Of a stretch of 64,000 nucleotides of DNA, positions 41,803-51,321 are shown one piece after another. The stretch's first letter is position 1, and each line of letters starts with the position of its first letter. This DNA is from Aeromicrobium stalagmiti (GTDB lineage: Bacteria > Actinomycetota > Actinomycetes > Propionibacteriales > Nocardioidaceae): positions 1,134,406-1,198,405 of the forward strand of contig NZ_JABSTZ010000001.1 of assembly GCF_013283745.1 (NCBI RefSeq), written 5' to 3'. Made by a program: the position numbers and the translations under genes. The notes below the pieces were generated by a model. It saw only the letters and a program-made list of their open reading frames with translations, was not told the origin of the DNA and ran no database searches.

Positions 41803-42948
41803 ATGAATGATCGGCGACGTGGCCCGGGCGGCCCGGGCTCCACGATCCTGGTCGAGCCGTTCCCGGGCGGCCACCGCTCCCAGGCCGTCGCCAACGTGGC
41901 TCGAGTCGCCGAGCGCTCCTCCGAGGTGCTGATCATGACGTCGCGCGGCGGCACCCAGGACCCCGCGTTCGTGGAGTACCTCGGCGACCTCGGCTACCGG
42001 ACGGTCGAGGTGTTCTCGTCCGAGCTGCCGCCGATCCGTGACATCGCCCGCGAGGTCGCGGCGGTCTGCCGGGCCGAGCGGGTCGACACGGTCGTCGTGA
42101 TGGACGCCGACCAGTCGCTCAAGCGGTGGTGGTTCGAGGCGCCGCGGGCGTTCGGGCTGCGCCGGCGACCCCGCGTGGTCTTCATGCTGACGCGCTACCC
42201 GGCCAAGCTGCGGCTCACCGACTGGGTCGGCTGGCGGCTGCGGATCCCCAAGGCGACCCTGGCGCTCGTCGCCATGGCGACCGGGTCGCTGCACCGGGTG
42301 GCCGGGTTCGCCGGTCGCGACGACATGACGCGGGGCTGGATCGTCAAGCGCGCCCGCGACCCCGAGATCTGCGGGGCCCACTCCCGCGACCGCGTCGCCC
42401 TGCGCGCCGCGCTCGACCTGCCCGCCGACCGACGGATCGTCGGCATCTTCGGCGGCGTGTCCGAGCGCAAGAACCCCCAGCTGCTGTGGGAGGCGATGCA
42501 GACCGGCGGCATCGACGCCGACCTGCTCCTCGCCGGTGGCCTCTCGGAGGGGGTCGCCCGCTGGGCGGCGTCCGTGGAGCCGGGACCCCGCGGGCGGATC
42601 ATCACGCGCGAGGGATTCCTGCCCAACGACCTGCTCGACCAGCTCGTCGCGGCGTCCGACGTGGCCGCGCTCATCATGACCAACAACGGCCCCAGCGGCA
42701 TCATGGGCAAGGCGCTGGCGGCCGGCGTGCCGGTGGTGACCGCCGGCTCGCAGGTGCGGGCGCGCGAGGTCGCCGCGACCGACGGTGGGGAGACCGCGGA
42801 GGTCGACGCCGCCGACATCGCCGCCGCGATCGCTCGCGCGCTGGCCCGCGACCCGCTCGCCCCGAGCCGCAGCACCGTGCCTCCCGCCACGGCCGACGCC
42901 TTCGCCGAGCGTCTCCTGGGCGTGCCCTCGTCCACGGCCTCGGCATGA
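41803..42948 (+). CDS. Glycosyltransferase, GT-B fold
   Basis: 381 residues. The N-terminal half (ILVEPFPGGHRSQAVANVARVAE) and C-terminal half (IVGIFGGVSERKNPQLLWEAM; IITREGFLPNDLLDQLVAASD; GIMGKALAAGVPVV) are the two Rossmann-like domains of GT4-type enzymes. Donor and acceptor cannot be read. The start at ATG 41803 follows the -10 site; the frame is open upstream but uncoupled. Confidence 0.85.
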   Translation: MNDRRRGPGGPGSTILVEPFPGGHRSQAVANVARVAERSSEVLIMTSRGGTQDPAFVEYLGDLGYRTVEVFSSELPPIRDIAREVAAVCRAERVDTVVVMDADQSLKRWWFEAPRAFGLRRRPRVVFMLTRYPAKLRLTDWVGWRLRIPKATLALVAMATGSLHRVAGFAGRDDMTRGWIVKRARDPEICGAHSRDRVALRAALDLPADRRIVGIFGGVSERKNPQLLWEAMQTGGIDADLLLAGGLSEGVARWAASVEPGPRGRIITREGFLPNDLLDQLVAASDVAALIMTNNGPSGIMGKALAAGVPVVTAGSQVRAREVAATDGGETAEVDAADIAAAIARALARDPLAPSRSTVPPATADAFAERLLGVPSSTASA

Positions 42949-43039
42949 GCGGACCGGCCGCCGCGCGGCTTCGCCGGACTGCCTGCGCGGCCGGCACCCG
43001 GTTGGTATCGTCCAGTGACCTCGATGAAGGAGAGCACCG

Positions 43040-44131
43040 TTGCGCATCGCGGTACTGATGACAGGCCTGACGGCCTACCAGGACAGCTGCTTTCGTGAGC
43101 TGAGCGAGCTGGGCAACGAGCTGTTGCTGGTGCATCCCGGCTCGATGCCCTTCGCCCCGTTCGACAAGGACTCCTTCAACCGGGTCGTCGAGCGTCACGT
43201 CTGGGACGACGCGATGCCCGAGCCGGCCGAGCTGGTGCCGCTGGTCGAGGCGTTCGACCCTGACGTCGTGATCATGTGGTCGTGGGACGGCAAGGGCTAC
43301 CGCGCCGTCATGAAGGCCATGAAGAGCCGCGCGCTGCGCGTCATCTTCACCAGCAACTTCTGGCACGGCAGCCGCAAGCAGTGGGCCGGCCTGCTGGCGA
43401 GCCGCTTCTACGTGCTGCCCCTGTTCGACTGCGCGTGGGTGCCCGGCGAGCGGTCCGAGCTGTTCGCCCGCCGGATCGGCTTCGCCGGCCGCGACATCAT
43501 CCGCGGGGCGAACTCGGCCGACACGCCCGTGTTCGACCGCGGGGCGCGCGACCCGGCCGAGCTCGCCGGACGCCGCCGGTTCCTGTTCACCGGGCGGCTC
43601 ATCTGGCACAAGGCGCCTGCCGAGCTGGCCGAGGCCTATCGTCGCTATCGCGCCACGGTCGACGATCCGTGGGACCTCGACATCGCCGGTGACGGACCCC
43701 TCAAGACCGCGTTCGAGGGCATCGAGGGCGTCACGCTGCACGGGTTCGTCCAGCCCGCCGAGCTCGCCGAGCTCATGCACCGCTCCTCCTGCCTGCTGAT
43801 GCCCTCGCACATCGAGTGGTACGGCGTCGTGGTCCACGAGGGGGCCGTGGCGGGGCTGCCCCTGATCTGCTCCGACGGCGTCGGCGCGGTGCCCCACCTG
43901 CTGCAGGACGGCTTCAACGGCTGGACCTTCGCGGCGGGCGACGTCGACGGGCTCGCGCGGTCCCTCGCCTGGATGTCGTCGGCGGGCACGCAGCGTCTCG
44001 GCACGATGTCGGAGGGCAGCCGGGCGCTCGGCAGCCGGTCGACCCCGACGATCTGGGCCCAGAACCTGCACGAGCAGCTGGACTTCAGGGTCCGCGGCCT
44101 GCGGACGCGCGTCGCGGAGGTGAGTCGATGA
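43040..44131 (+). CDS. Glycosyltransferase, GT4-like
   Basis: 363 residues from a TTG start at 43040 with AAGGAGAG six bases upstream. The pattern is GT-B: MRIAVLMTGLTAYQ at the N-terminus; RRRFLFTGRLIWHKAPAEL, LDIAGDGPLK, LHGFVQPAELAELM and HIEWYGVVVHEGAVAGLPLI in the C-terminal domain. The retaining-enzyme E-X7-E site is HEGAVAGLP-like. It overlaps the following FkbM gene by four bases. Confidence 0.88.
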   Translation: MRIAVLMTGLTAYQDSCFRELSELGNELLLVHPGSMPFAPFDKDSFNRVVERHVWDDAMPEPAELVPLVEAFDPDVVIMWSWDGKGYRAVMKAMKSRALRVIFTSNFWHGSRKQWAGLLASRFYVLPLFDCAWVPGERSELFARRIGFAGRDIIRGANSADTPVFDRGARDPAELAGRRRFLFTGRLIWHKAPAELAEAYRRYRATVDDPWDLDIAGDGPLKTAFEGIEGVTLHGFVQPAELAELMHRSSCLLMPSHIEWYGVVVHEGAVAGLPLICSDGVGAVPHLLQDGFNGWTFAAGDVDGLARSLAWMSSAGTQRLGTMSEGSRALGSRSTPTIWAQNLHEQLDFRVRGLRTRVAEVSR

Positions 44132-44841
44132 GCACCCGGTCGAGCGTTGTCAACGCGGTCGCCACCCGTCTGGGGCGACGCGGCTTCGAGCTGCGGCGGC
44201 ACCCCGCCGTGCGACGCCAGGCCATGCTGAAGCAGCACGACGTCGACCTCGTCCTCGACGTCGGGGCCGCCGGAGGTGGCTACGGCACGAGCCTGAGGTC
44301 GTTCGGCTACACCGGGCGGATCGTCTCGTTCGAGCCGATCGCCGCGGCGTTCGCCGACCTCTCGGCGACGATCGCCGGCGACCGACTCTGGACGGCCCGC
44401 AACACGGCCCTGGGCGCCGAGGCGGGGGAGGCCACGATCAACATCGCCTCCAACAGCACGAGCAGCTCGATCCTGCCGATGCTCGACACGCACATCGAGG
44501 CCGCGCCCTCGGTGCGCTACGTGGGCCAGGAGACCATCGCGGTCGCCCGGCTCGACGACGAGGCCGCACCGCTCGTCGCCGAGCACCGGCGGCCGTTCCT
44601 CAAGATCGACACGCAGGGCTTCGAGCGCGAGGTGCTCGCCGGCGGCACCGAGACCGTGTCGGCCTGTGTCGGCATCCAGCTCGAGCTCTCGCTGACACCG
44701 CTCTACGGCGGCGGCATGCTGATCGACGAGGCGGTCGGCTGGGCGTACGCGCAGGGGTTCCAGCTCGTCGGCATCGAGCAGGGCTACGCGGCCCCGACCG
44801 GGGAGATCCTGCAGATCGACGGCGTGTTCGTCCGTGCGTGA
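44128..44841 (+). CDS. FkbM-family methyltransferase (pair A)
   Basis: 237 residues, FkbM domain: VLDVGAAGGGYG (SAM loop), RIVSFEPIAAAF and FLKIDTQGFEREVL. FkbM-type enzymes O-methylate sugars or polyketides. Its closest relative in the window is the minus-strand gene at 54061 (same length, shared IDTQGFE, IQLEL and DGLFVR-type ends). Coupled to the glycosyltransferase before it, so it probably caps or decorates that sugar. Confidence 0.9.
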   Translation: MSTRSSVVNAVATRLGRRGFELRRHPAVRRQAMLKQHDVDLVLDVGAAGGGYGTSLRSFGYTGRIVSFEPIAAAFADLSATIAGDRLWTARNTALGAEAGEATINIASNSTSSSILPMLDTHIEAAPSVRYVGQETIAVARLDDEAAPLVAEHRRPFLKIDTQGFEREVLAGGTETVSACVGIQLELSLTPLYGGGMLIDEAVGWAYAQGFQLVGIEQGYAAPTGEILQIDGVFVRA

Positions 44842-44914
44842 GGCGAGTGGGTCCGGACGCCCCGCCGACGGTCGACGAGAGTGGAACAGCACCCCACACG
44901 AGATGGAGACCTGA

Positions 44915-45727
44915 GTGACGACGACCCCCCTGCCCATGCCGATCCGGATCCTCGTCAAGGGCGCGTCCACGGTCTCGTGGACCTCGTTCATGGGCGGCCC
45001 GCGCACCGACTTCACGTTCCCGCGCGCGGCCGAGGTCGAGCTGCTCGCCGGTGGCTACCCGGTCCAGATGCAGGTGAACTCGGTGCCGGCCGAGCTCACC
45101 AGGAACACGCTCAAGACGTGGCAGCAGGAGGCCGGCGGCTGGTCCCCTGACGTCATCGTGCTGTCCTACGGTCACGCGGAGTGCGTGCACCTGCTGCTTC
45201 CGCTGTGGCTGCAGCGCCACTCGCACGGCATGACGAGCAGGCCGGGCCCGGTCCGCGACCGCTACCGCAAGCACCTGCTCGCCCCCACCTGGCGACTGCT
45301 GGCCCGGGTGCAGCAGAAGATCGACCGGGCGCTGCCCACGTCGGTCGCCCGCCGTCGCGTCCGTCGTGTCGCCGCCGACTACGAACGGCTGCTCAAGCGC
45401 CTGCAGATGCTGGCGAGCCCGTTGATCCTCGTGCTCGACATCCCGGGTCCCAACGCCACGTGGCAGCAGTGGTTCCCGGGCATGGCCCCGCGCATCGGCC
45501 TGGTCAACGAGCAGCTCGAGCAGCTGGTCGAGCGCATCGACAAGCCCAACGTCCGACTGTTCAGGCTCACCGACGTCACCGCGGAGTTCGAGGCTCGCGG
45601 CGAGGAGGTCTGCTCCGACGGGGCACACTTCACGCCGGCCGTGCACGCCGCGATCGGCGAGAAGCTCGGCCAGGAGATCCTCGGGTGGGCCCGGACCCAG
45701 ACCCACCTGGGGCCTGCTCAGGTCTGA
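44915..45727 (+). CDS. SGNH-hydrolase-like protein of the polysaccharide locus
   Basis: 270 residues, no signal peptide. Block I is degenerate (VKGASTVSW), block III is SYGHAE and block V is DGAHFTPA, which fits a divergent SGNH hydrolase or acyl-transfer module. The middle (about residues 110-150) is Arg-rich. The GTG follows TGGAGACCTGA. Convergent with a second SGNH gene; stops overlap by about ten bases. It may add or remove acetyl groups; not proven. Confidence 0.72.
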   Translation: MTTTPLPMPIRILVKGASTVSWTSFMGGPRTDFTFPRAAEVELLAGGYPVQMQVNSVPAELTRNTLKTWQQEAGGWSPDVIVLSYGHAECVHLLLPLWLQRHSHGMTSRPGPVRDRYRKHLLAPTWRLLARVQQKIDRALPTSVARRRVRRVAADYERLLKRLQMLASPLILVLDIPGPNATWQQWFPGMAPRIGLVNEQLEQLVERIDKPNVRLFRLTDVTAEFEARGEEVCSDGAHFTPAVHAAIGEKLGQEILGWARTQTHLGPAQV

Positions 45728-46506
45728 GGGGTCGACCGCTCGCCGGTCGCCGGGGCGAGCCCGTCCACGAAGCGGGCGAAGTGGTCCCGCACCACGGTGA
45801 CGCCCGCAGCGTTGGTGTGGATGCCGTCGTCGGTGAGCTCCGCGCGCAGGCCGCCGCGGGTGTCGGACAGGACCGTCGTCGCGTCGAACAGCTCGGCGCG
45901 GACCGGTCCGTCGTGCGACGACACCGCTGCGCCGAGGGCCGAGCGGAGTGCGAGGAACGTCGAGATGCGCTCGTCGATCGAACCGACCACGGGATAGCCC
46001 GGCAGCACCGGTGCGTCGATGCTGGGCGGCGGCGGGACGACGAGCACCACCCGCGACGCGCCCATCAGCGCCGCGAGCTCGCACCCGCGCTCGACGTAGG
46101 TCGCCACGAAGCCGAGGTCGCGGGAGCCGTCGGGGCCTGTGTGCGCAGCCAGGTGGCACCGCACGTCGATCTCGCCGGTCACGACCACCGGGAGCACCTG
46201 GTCGCTGTCGGCGACGCGCCGCACCAGGCGAGCGGTTCTGGTCGCGCGGGGCGGAAACCCGTTGCGGGCCACGGAGAACATCAGCCGTGGACCCAGGTGG
46301 CACACCGTCTGGTCGCGATCGGCCCGCCACAACGACGCAGTGGTGACGGGCCCGTTGAAGTACATCGCGTGGGAGTCGCCGAACCAGAGCTCGGCCGTGC
46401 GCCCGCGGCGGGAGTCGCGCGCGAGACGGGCCACTGTCCCGGAGCGCCGGAAGGCGTGCACGACACGTGCGGGCACGAGCAGGATCGCGTACAACCAGCG
46501 AGGCAT
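45718..46506 (-). CDS. SGNH-hydrolase-like protein with N-terminal hydrophobic segment
   Basis: 262 residues. A hydrophobic stretch (RWLYAILLVPARVVHAF) at the N-terminus is followed by ELWFGDSHAMYF (block I), GEIDVRC (block III-like) and DGIHTNAAG (block V). ATG 46506 was chosen for its GGAGGG site. Together with the gene at 44915 it forms a pair of dissimilar SGNH proteins in opposite orientation. Function not known. Confidence 0.72.
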   Translation of the reverse strand: MPRWLYAILLVPARVVHAFRRSGTVARLARDSRRGRTAELWFGDSHAMYFNGPVTTASLWRADRDQTVCHLGPRLMFSVARNGFPPRATRTARLVRRVADSDQVLPVVVTGEIDVRCHLAAHTGPDGSRDLGFVATYVERGCELAALMGASRVVLVVPPPPSIDAPVLPGYPVVGSIDERISTFLALRSALGAAVSSHDGPVRAELFDATTVLSDTRGGLRAELTDDGIHTNAAGVTVVRDHFARFVDGLAPATGERSTPQT

Positions 46507-46674
46507 GGGCCCTCCTTGGCTCGCGAGCACCGTACCAGCCGGGACACCGTGCTCCGTGGCCCCGCCCGCTGCCGAAATATGGGGTGACCCGACGGGCTGT
46601 CGCTCGTTGACCATCGAGGGAATGATCGCCGGCCGCCGGTCGACCGCCCCTCGACGCAGACGACCGGAGGTGCC

Positions 46675-46782
46675 ATGGCAGCGACGGGCAGCACGCGTCG
46701 CGTCACGGCGGTGGGCGTCGGCAGCCAGATCCTGCCGATCTCCGCTCCTGGGCGGCTCGCGTCAGGGAAGATGGCAGGGTGA
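46675..46782 (+). CDS. Short ORF with strong SD just before a glycosyltransferase gene
   Basis: A 35-codon frame (MAATGSTRRVTAVGVG...) starts at ATG 46675 behind CGGAGGTGCC, a near-ideal ribosome binding site, and stops at TGA 46780-46782, four bases before the glycosyltransferase ATG. Most third positions are G or C. No similarity is known to me. It may be a small protein or a leader peptide coupled to the next gene. Confidence 0.4.
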   Translation: MAATGSTRRVTAVGVGSQILPISAPGRLASGKMAG

Positions 46783-46786
46783 TTCC

Positions 46787-47875
46787 ATGCGCGTGCTGAT
46801 CGATCCCCAGATCTTTCTGTTCCAGCAGAGAGGTGGCGTCTCGCGACTGTTCTCCGAGCTGGCCAAGGAGCTCACGGCCACGCCGGACGTCGAGGTCGTC
46901 CTGCCCTTCGGCTACGTGCAGAACGAGTACATCGCGCGCGACTTCCCCGACCGCATGCGACAGGTCGCCGGTGGGGTCCACCGCACCCGTCCGCGGCCGC
47001 TGCAGATGCTGAACACGCTCACGCGGATGCCGCCGCGGGCCGTCGACGTCGTGCACCACACGTGGTATCGCCCCGAGTACATCGACCGCTACCGCACGCG
47101 CACGCGCGTCAGCACGGTGTTCGACATGATCCCGGAGGTCATGCCCGAGTGGAGCGGCGGTGACCCGCACGTCGGCAAGCGCGAGTACCTCGAGGCGTCC
47201 GACGCGATCGTGTGCATCTCCGAGACGACCAAGGCCGACCTGCTGCAGCACTGGGGCGACTTCGGCAAGCCGGTCCACGTGACGTACCTCGGGGTCGAGA
47301 CGAGCTTCTTCTCGCCGACCACACCGTCGTTCGCGCTGCCCGACCACTACGTCCTGTTCGTCGGCCGGCGCGCCGACTACAAGAACTTCTCGCTGCTCGC
47401 CGAGGCGTTCGCCGACGTCGCCGGCGCCCGGCCCGACCTGCACCTCGTGTGCGTCGGCGGAGGAGCCTTCGGGCCGGCGGAGGCGGAGTTCTTCGAGCGG
47501 CACGGCATCACCGACCGGGTCCACCAGTTCGCCGTGGACGACGCCGACCTGCCGGGCGTCTACGCGGGCGCGCGGTGCCTGGTCTTCCCGAGCAAGTACG
47601 AGGGATTCGGCCTGCCGATCCTCGAGGCCTATGCGGCCGGCTGCCCGGTGGTCGTCGCCGACACGCCCTGCCTGACCGAGGTGGCCGGTGGCCACGCCAC
47701 CATCGTCTCGCCCGAGGACCCCAGCGAGCTCGCCAAGGCGCTGCTCGAGATCTCCGACCCTGATGCCCCTGACGCCGCCGTCATGATCGGCGCGGCACGA
47801 GACCGGGCGGCCGAGTTCACGTGGGCCCGGACGTGCGCCGAGACCCTCGCGATCTATCGGGAGATCACCGCATGA
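46787..47875 (+). CDS. Glycosyltransferase, GT4 family
   Basis: 362 residues with clear GT4 features: QRGGVSRLFSELAKELT at the N-terminus, TYLGVETSFFSP, VLFVGRRADYKNFSLL, LVFPSKYEGFGLPILEAYAAGCPVV with the E-X7-E site. Homologues transfer mannose, rhamnose or similar sugars. ATG 46787 has AGGG upstream and overlaps nothing; its stop overlaps the flippase-acyltransferase start by four bases. Confidence 0.92.
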   Translation: MRVLIDPQIFLFQQRGGVSRLFSELAKELTATPDVEVVLPFGYVQNEYIARDFPDRMRQVAGGVHRTRPRPLQMLNTLTRMPPRAVDVVHHTWYRPEYIDRYRTRTRVSTVFDMIPEVMPEWSGGDPHVGKREYLEASDAIVCISETTKADLLQHWGDFGKPVHVTYLGVETSFFSPTTPSFALPDHYVLFVGRRADYKNFSLLAEAFADVAGARPDLHLVCVGGGAFGPAEAEFFERHGITDRVHQFAVDDADLPGVYAGARCLVFPSKYEGFGLPILEAYAAGCPVVVADTPCLTEVAGGHATIVSPEDPSELAKALLEISDPDAPDAAVMIGAARDRAAEFTWARTCAETLAIYREITA

Positions 47876-50800
47876 CCGACGCGTCCACGCGGGAGCGCAC
47901 CCGGGAGCGTGCGCTGGTGAAGGCCGGACTCGCTGCCGTCGCGTCGCGAGGCAGCACGACCTTCGCGACCCTGCTGCTGACCCCGCTGCTGACGCACCTG
48001 CTGGGCATCCAGCTCTACGGCGTGCTCGTCACGCTGACGATGACGTCGTTCCTGCTGCTGCTGGGCGACTTCGGCATCGCGAGCGGCCTCGTCAGCAAGC
48101 TGAGCGGCAACGACCAGGGCCCGGCCCACGCGCGCACCCTGATCTCGTCCGCCTATGCCGTGGTGGGGGCGGCGTCGGCCATCGGCCTGGCGGTGGCCGC
48201 GCTGCTGGCGATCGTCCTGCCGTGGAACTCGTGGACCGGGGCCGACGGGGTCTCGGCCAGCGACATCCACTGGGCGGCGTTCATCGCGCTCGGCGGTGCG
48301 GCCCTGCAGCTGACGACCAACCTGGGCCAGAAGATCGAGCTCTCGCGCCAGCGGGGACACGCCGCCTCGCTCTGGCTGGGCGTCGCCAACATCGGCTCGC
48401 CCGTCGCGGCGACGATCGCCGCGGCCCTGACGCAGGACATCCGCTGGACCGTCGCCGCGATGTGCCTGACGCCCCCGATCGTGATGTACGTCCAGTCGGT
48501 GCGCGTCATCCGGTCGCTGCCCGAGGAGATGCGGCCCCACCGGTCGTACGTGTCCCGGCCGATGGTGCGCGAGCTCCTGACCTCGGGTGCGCAGTTCACC
48601 GGCGTGGCCCTGCTCGGCGCGATCGCCTTCCAGCTCGACACCCTGATCGTGTCGTCGTTCCTGGGGTCCGAGGCCGCCGCGAAGTACAGCATCACGATCA
48701 AGCTCTTCGCCCTCGTCTCGACGACGACGCACGTCGCCGTCACCCAGCTGTGGAGCGCGTTCGCCGATGCGACGAGGCACGGTGACGTGGCGTGGGCCCG
48801 CCGGACCCTGGTGAGGTCGACGGTCTACTGCGGCGCCGTGGCGGTGCTGCTCTCAGCCGTCCTGTTCGTGGCCGGGGAGCCGTTGATCCGGATCTGGCTG
48901 GGCAGCCAGTACGTCCCCGGCACCGCGTTGCTCGCGGCGGCCGCGGTGTGGACGGTGCTGTCGTCCGCGGCCTCGCCCCTGACGTTCTTCCTCAACGGCA
49001 ACCAGAAGCAGCGACAGCAGCTCCTCGTGGGCGTGCCCATGGCGATCTGCAACATCGTCGTGTCGATCTGGCTCGTGCAGGTCGTGGGGGCGAGCGGGGT
49101 CCTGTGGGCCAGCAGCATCGCCTGGATCGTGTTCATCGTGGTGCCGCTGGGTCTCATGGCCCGCACCATCCTGCGCGAGCAGGAGCGGGACCGGGCCGCT
49201 GCAGGGCCACCCGTCGAGGAGGTCGGGACGGAGCCGGTCGACAGCATCGGCGCCGACCCCGGCCCCGCCCCCTCCACCCCCACAGATGCGGAGCCTCCGG
49301 TGTCGTCGACGTCCATGCCGCACCGGGTCGCCGGATATCGACCCGACATCGACGGGCTGCGTGCCGTCGCGGTCATGTCCGTCATCGGGTTCCACTACTT
49401 CCCGGGGATCTTCCGGGGCGGGTTCATCGGGGTCGACGTCTTCTTCGTGGTCTCCGGCTTCCTCATCACGGGCCTGGTGGCCAAGCGCGTCCAGGCCGGG
49501 ACGTTCACGATCCGCGACTTCTACGTCCGCCGCATCCGGCGGATCTTCCCGGCGTTGATCGTCGTGCTCGTCGCCACCCTGCTCGGCGGCTGGCTCGTGC
49601 TGTTCACCGACGAGCTGCGCAGCCTGGCCCGTGAGGCCGGTGCGGGCGCGTTCTTCGTGGCCAACTTCCACTTCATGGCGGAGTCGTCCTACTTCGACCC
49701 CGGCGCCTACACCAAGCCGCTGCTGCACCTGTGGTCGCTGGCGATCGAGGAGCAGTTCTACCTCGTGTGGCCGCTGCTCATGATCGTGTGCCTGCGGCGC
49801 AGTCGTCGTACCGCGCTCGTGGTGGTGGCGGTGCTGACCGTGCTCTCGTTCGCCTTCAACCTCTACCTGGCCTCGGCCGACCCGTCGGCCGACTACTACT
49901 CGCCGTTCACCCGGTTCTGGCAGCTGTCGGTCGGCGGGCTGCTCGCCCTCGCGCCGTCGGCGGGCCAGGTGCGCAGCCGGGTCGCCGCCCACGTGCTGTC
50001 GGTCGTGGGCCTGCTCGTCATCGCCTTCGGCGTCCTCACGGTCAGCTCGAAGGTCGCCTATCCGGGGCAGTGGGGTCTCCTGCCGGTGCTCGGTGCGGCC
50101 ATGATCATCGCCGCCGGTCCCGCGTCGGTGTTCAACCGCCGGCTCCTGTCGATGCGGCTGGCGGTGGGCATCGGCCTGATCAGCTATCCGCTCTACCTGT
50201 GGCACTGGCCCATGATCTCCCTGACCACGATCGTCGAGCGGGGCTTCCCGTCCATCCCGATCCGCGCCCTGATGGTGCTGGTGGCGATCGGGCTGGCGAC
50301 CCTGACCTACTTCTTCGTCGAGAAGCCCGTGCGGCGTGGCCGGCTGGCACGGCGTTCACCCCGGTTCCTCGCGGCGGGCGTCGGCGTCGTGGGCGCTGCC
50401 AGCTTCGTCGTCGCGACCTCGTTCGGCCCCGCCTCCGCCCATGGAGGTGACTCGGGACCCATCGCAGAGCTCGGCCAGTGGAGCTATCTCACCAACGCGA
50501 CGTGCGACTCGCGCTATCCCTTCGCGCAGAAGGAGGGCGGCTGGTGGTTCTGCGTCACCAACAAGGACGAGCCGGCCGACGTCCTGCTGCTGGGCGACAG
50601 CCTGGCCAACGAGCTCTACCCCGGCATGAGGTCGGCCTACCCCGACAGCACCGTCCTCTCGATCGGCACCTGCAGCCCGACGCAAGGCGTGCAGCTCAAG
50701 CTGGCAGGGGCCGACCCGGGCAACCCGTGCTTCGCCGCCCGGTCGCAGGTCCAGGAGGAGTTCATCGACTCGGTCATCGCGCGTGACCGCGTCCCGGTCG

Positions 50801-51321
50801 TCGTGATCAGCATGACGTGGCCGCAGTTCGACGAGAAGGGCCAGTGGGTGACCCCTGCCGGCCTGCCCGCGGGCTCGATCGCCACCCGGGGTTCGTCGGT
50901 CGACGAGACCGATCGCGAGGCCTTCGTCCGCGGCCTCCAGCGGCGCGTCAGCGACCTGGAGAAGCGCGGCGACCAGGTCGTGCTGTGGGGGCCGAAGCCG
51001 CAGCTGGGCTACGACATCGCCCAGTGCTTCGCCCGGCCCTTCAACTCCGACACCGCGTCGTGCGAGGTGCCGCGGACGCAGGAGCGCACGGCGTTCGCCT
51101 CGTTCAAGGCGGTCGCCGACGACATCGTCCGGGAGCATCCCGACGTCAAGGTCTACGACCCGTCCTCGGTGTTCTGCACCGACAGCACCTGCTCGTTGCT
51201 GAAGGACGGTCGTCCCCTCATGCGCGACACCGTGCACCTCTCGGTGCTGGGCAGCCGACTCGCGGCGCAGGACTTCCAGCGGTGGGCCGCGACGCGGGTG
51301 CCGGGCCTCGGCCGCTCCTGA
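47872..51321 (+). CDS. Fusion of Wzx-like flippase, acyltransferase 3 and SGNH domain
   Basis: 1149 residues in one uninterrupted frame. Residues 1 to about 440 form a 12-14 helix Wzx/MATE-like polysaccharide flippase. A Pro/Glu/Thr-rich linker (about 445-485) leads to an acyltransferase-3 domain: YRPDIDGLRAVAVMSVIGFHYFPG, DVFFVVSGFLITG, WSLAIEEQFYLVWPLL, FVEKPVRRG. The C-terminal SGNH domain has LLGDSLANE near residue 909 and DTVHLS near 1120, as in OafA/OatA-like enzymes. There is an internal ATG at residue 482 but no SD, so a split is unlikely. It is coupled to a GT4 gene. Role inferred: export of lipid-linked repeats joined to O-acylation outside the membrane. Confidence 0.88.
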   Translation: MTDASTRERTRERALVKAGLAAVASRGSTTFATLLLTPLLTHLLGIQLYGVLVTLTMTSFLLLLGDFGIASGLVSKLSGNDQGPAHARTLISSAYAVVGAASAIGLAVAALLAIVLPWNSWTGADGVSASDIHWAAFIALGGAALQLTTNLGQKIELSRQRGHAASLWLGVANIGSPVAATIAAALTQDIRWTVAAMCLTPPIVMYVQSVRVIRSLPEEMRPHRSYVSRPMVRELLTSGAQFTGVALLGAIAFQLDTLIVSSFLGSEAAAKYSITIKLFALVSTTTHVAVTQLWSAFADATRHGDVAWARRTLVRSTVYCGAVAVLLSAVLFVAGEPLIRIWLGSQYVPGTALLAAAAVWTVLSSAASPLTFFLNGNQKQRQQLLVGVPMAICNIVVSIWLVQVVGASGVLWASSIAWIVFIVVPLGLMARTILREQERDRAAAGPPVEEVGTEPVDSIGADPGPAPSTPTDAEPPVSSTSMPHRVAGYRPDIDGLRAVAVMSVIGFHYFPGIFRGGFIGVDVFFVVSGFLITGLVAKRVQAGTFTIRDFYVRRIRRIFPALIVVLVATLLGGWLVLFTDELRSLAREAGAGAFFVANFHFMAESSYFDPGAYTKPLLHLWSLAIEEQFYLVWPLLMIVCLRRSRRTALVVVAVLTVLSFAFNLYLASADPSADYYSPFTRFWQLSVGGLLALAPSAGQVRSRVAAHVLSVVGLLVIAFGVLTVSSKVAYPGQWGLLPVLGAAMIIAAGPASVFNRRLLSMRLAVGIGLISYPLYLWHWPMISLTTIVERGFPSIPIRALMVLVAIGLATLTYFFVEKPVRRGRLARRSPRFLAAGVGVVGAASFVVATSFGPASAHGGDSGPIAELGQWSYLTNATCDSRYPFAQKEGGWWFCVTNKDEPADVLLLGDSLANELYPGMRSAYPDSTVLSIGTCSPTQGVQLKLAGADPGNPCFAARSQVQEEFIDSVIARDRVPVVVISMTWPQFDEKGQWVTPAGLPAGSIATRGSSVDETDREAFVRGLQRRVSDLEKRGDQVVLWGPKPQLGYDIAQCFARPFNSDTASCEVPRTQERTAFASFKAVADDIVREHPDVKVYDPSSVFCTDSTCSLLKDGRPLMRDTVHLSVLGSRLAAQDFQRWAATRVPGLGRS

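Noticed and set aside
49315..51321. Splitting the acyltransferase part into its own gene from ATG 49315
   Set aside because: No SD or promoter precedes that ATG, and the frame continues from the flippase without a stop; the linker looks like a normal domain linker.
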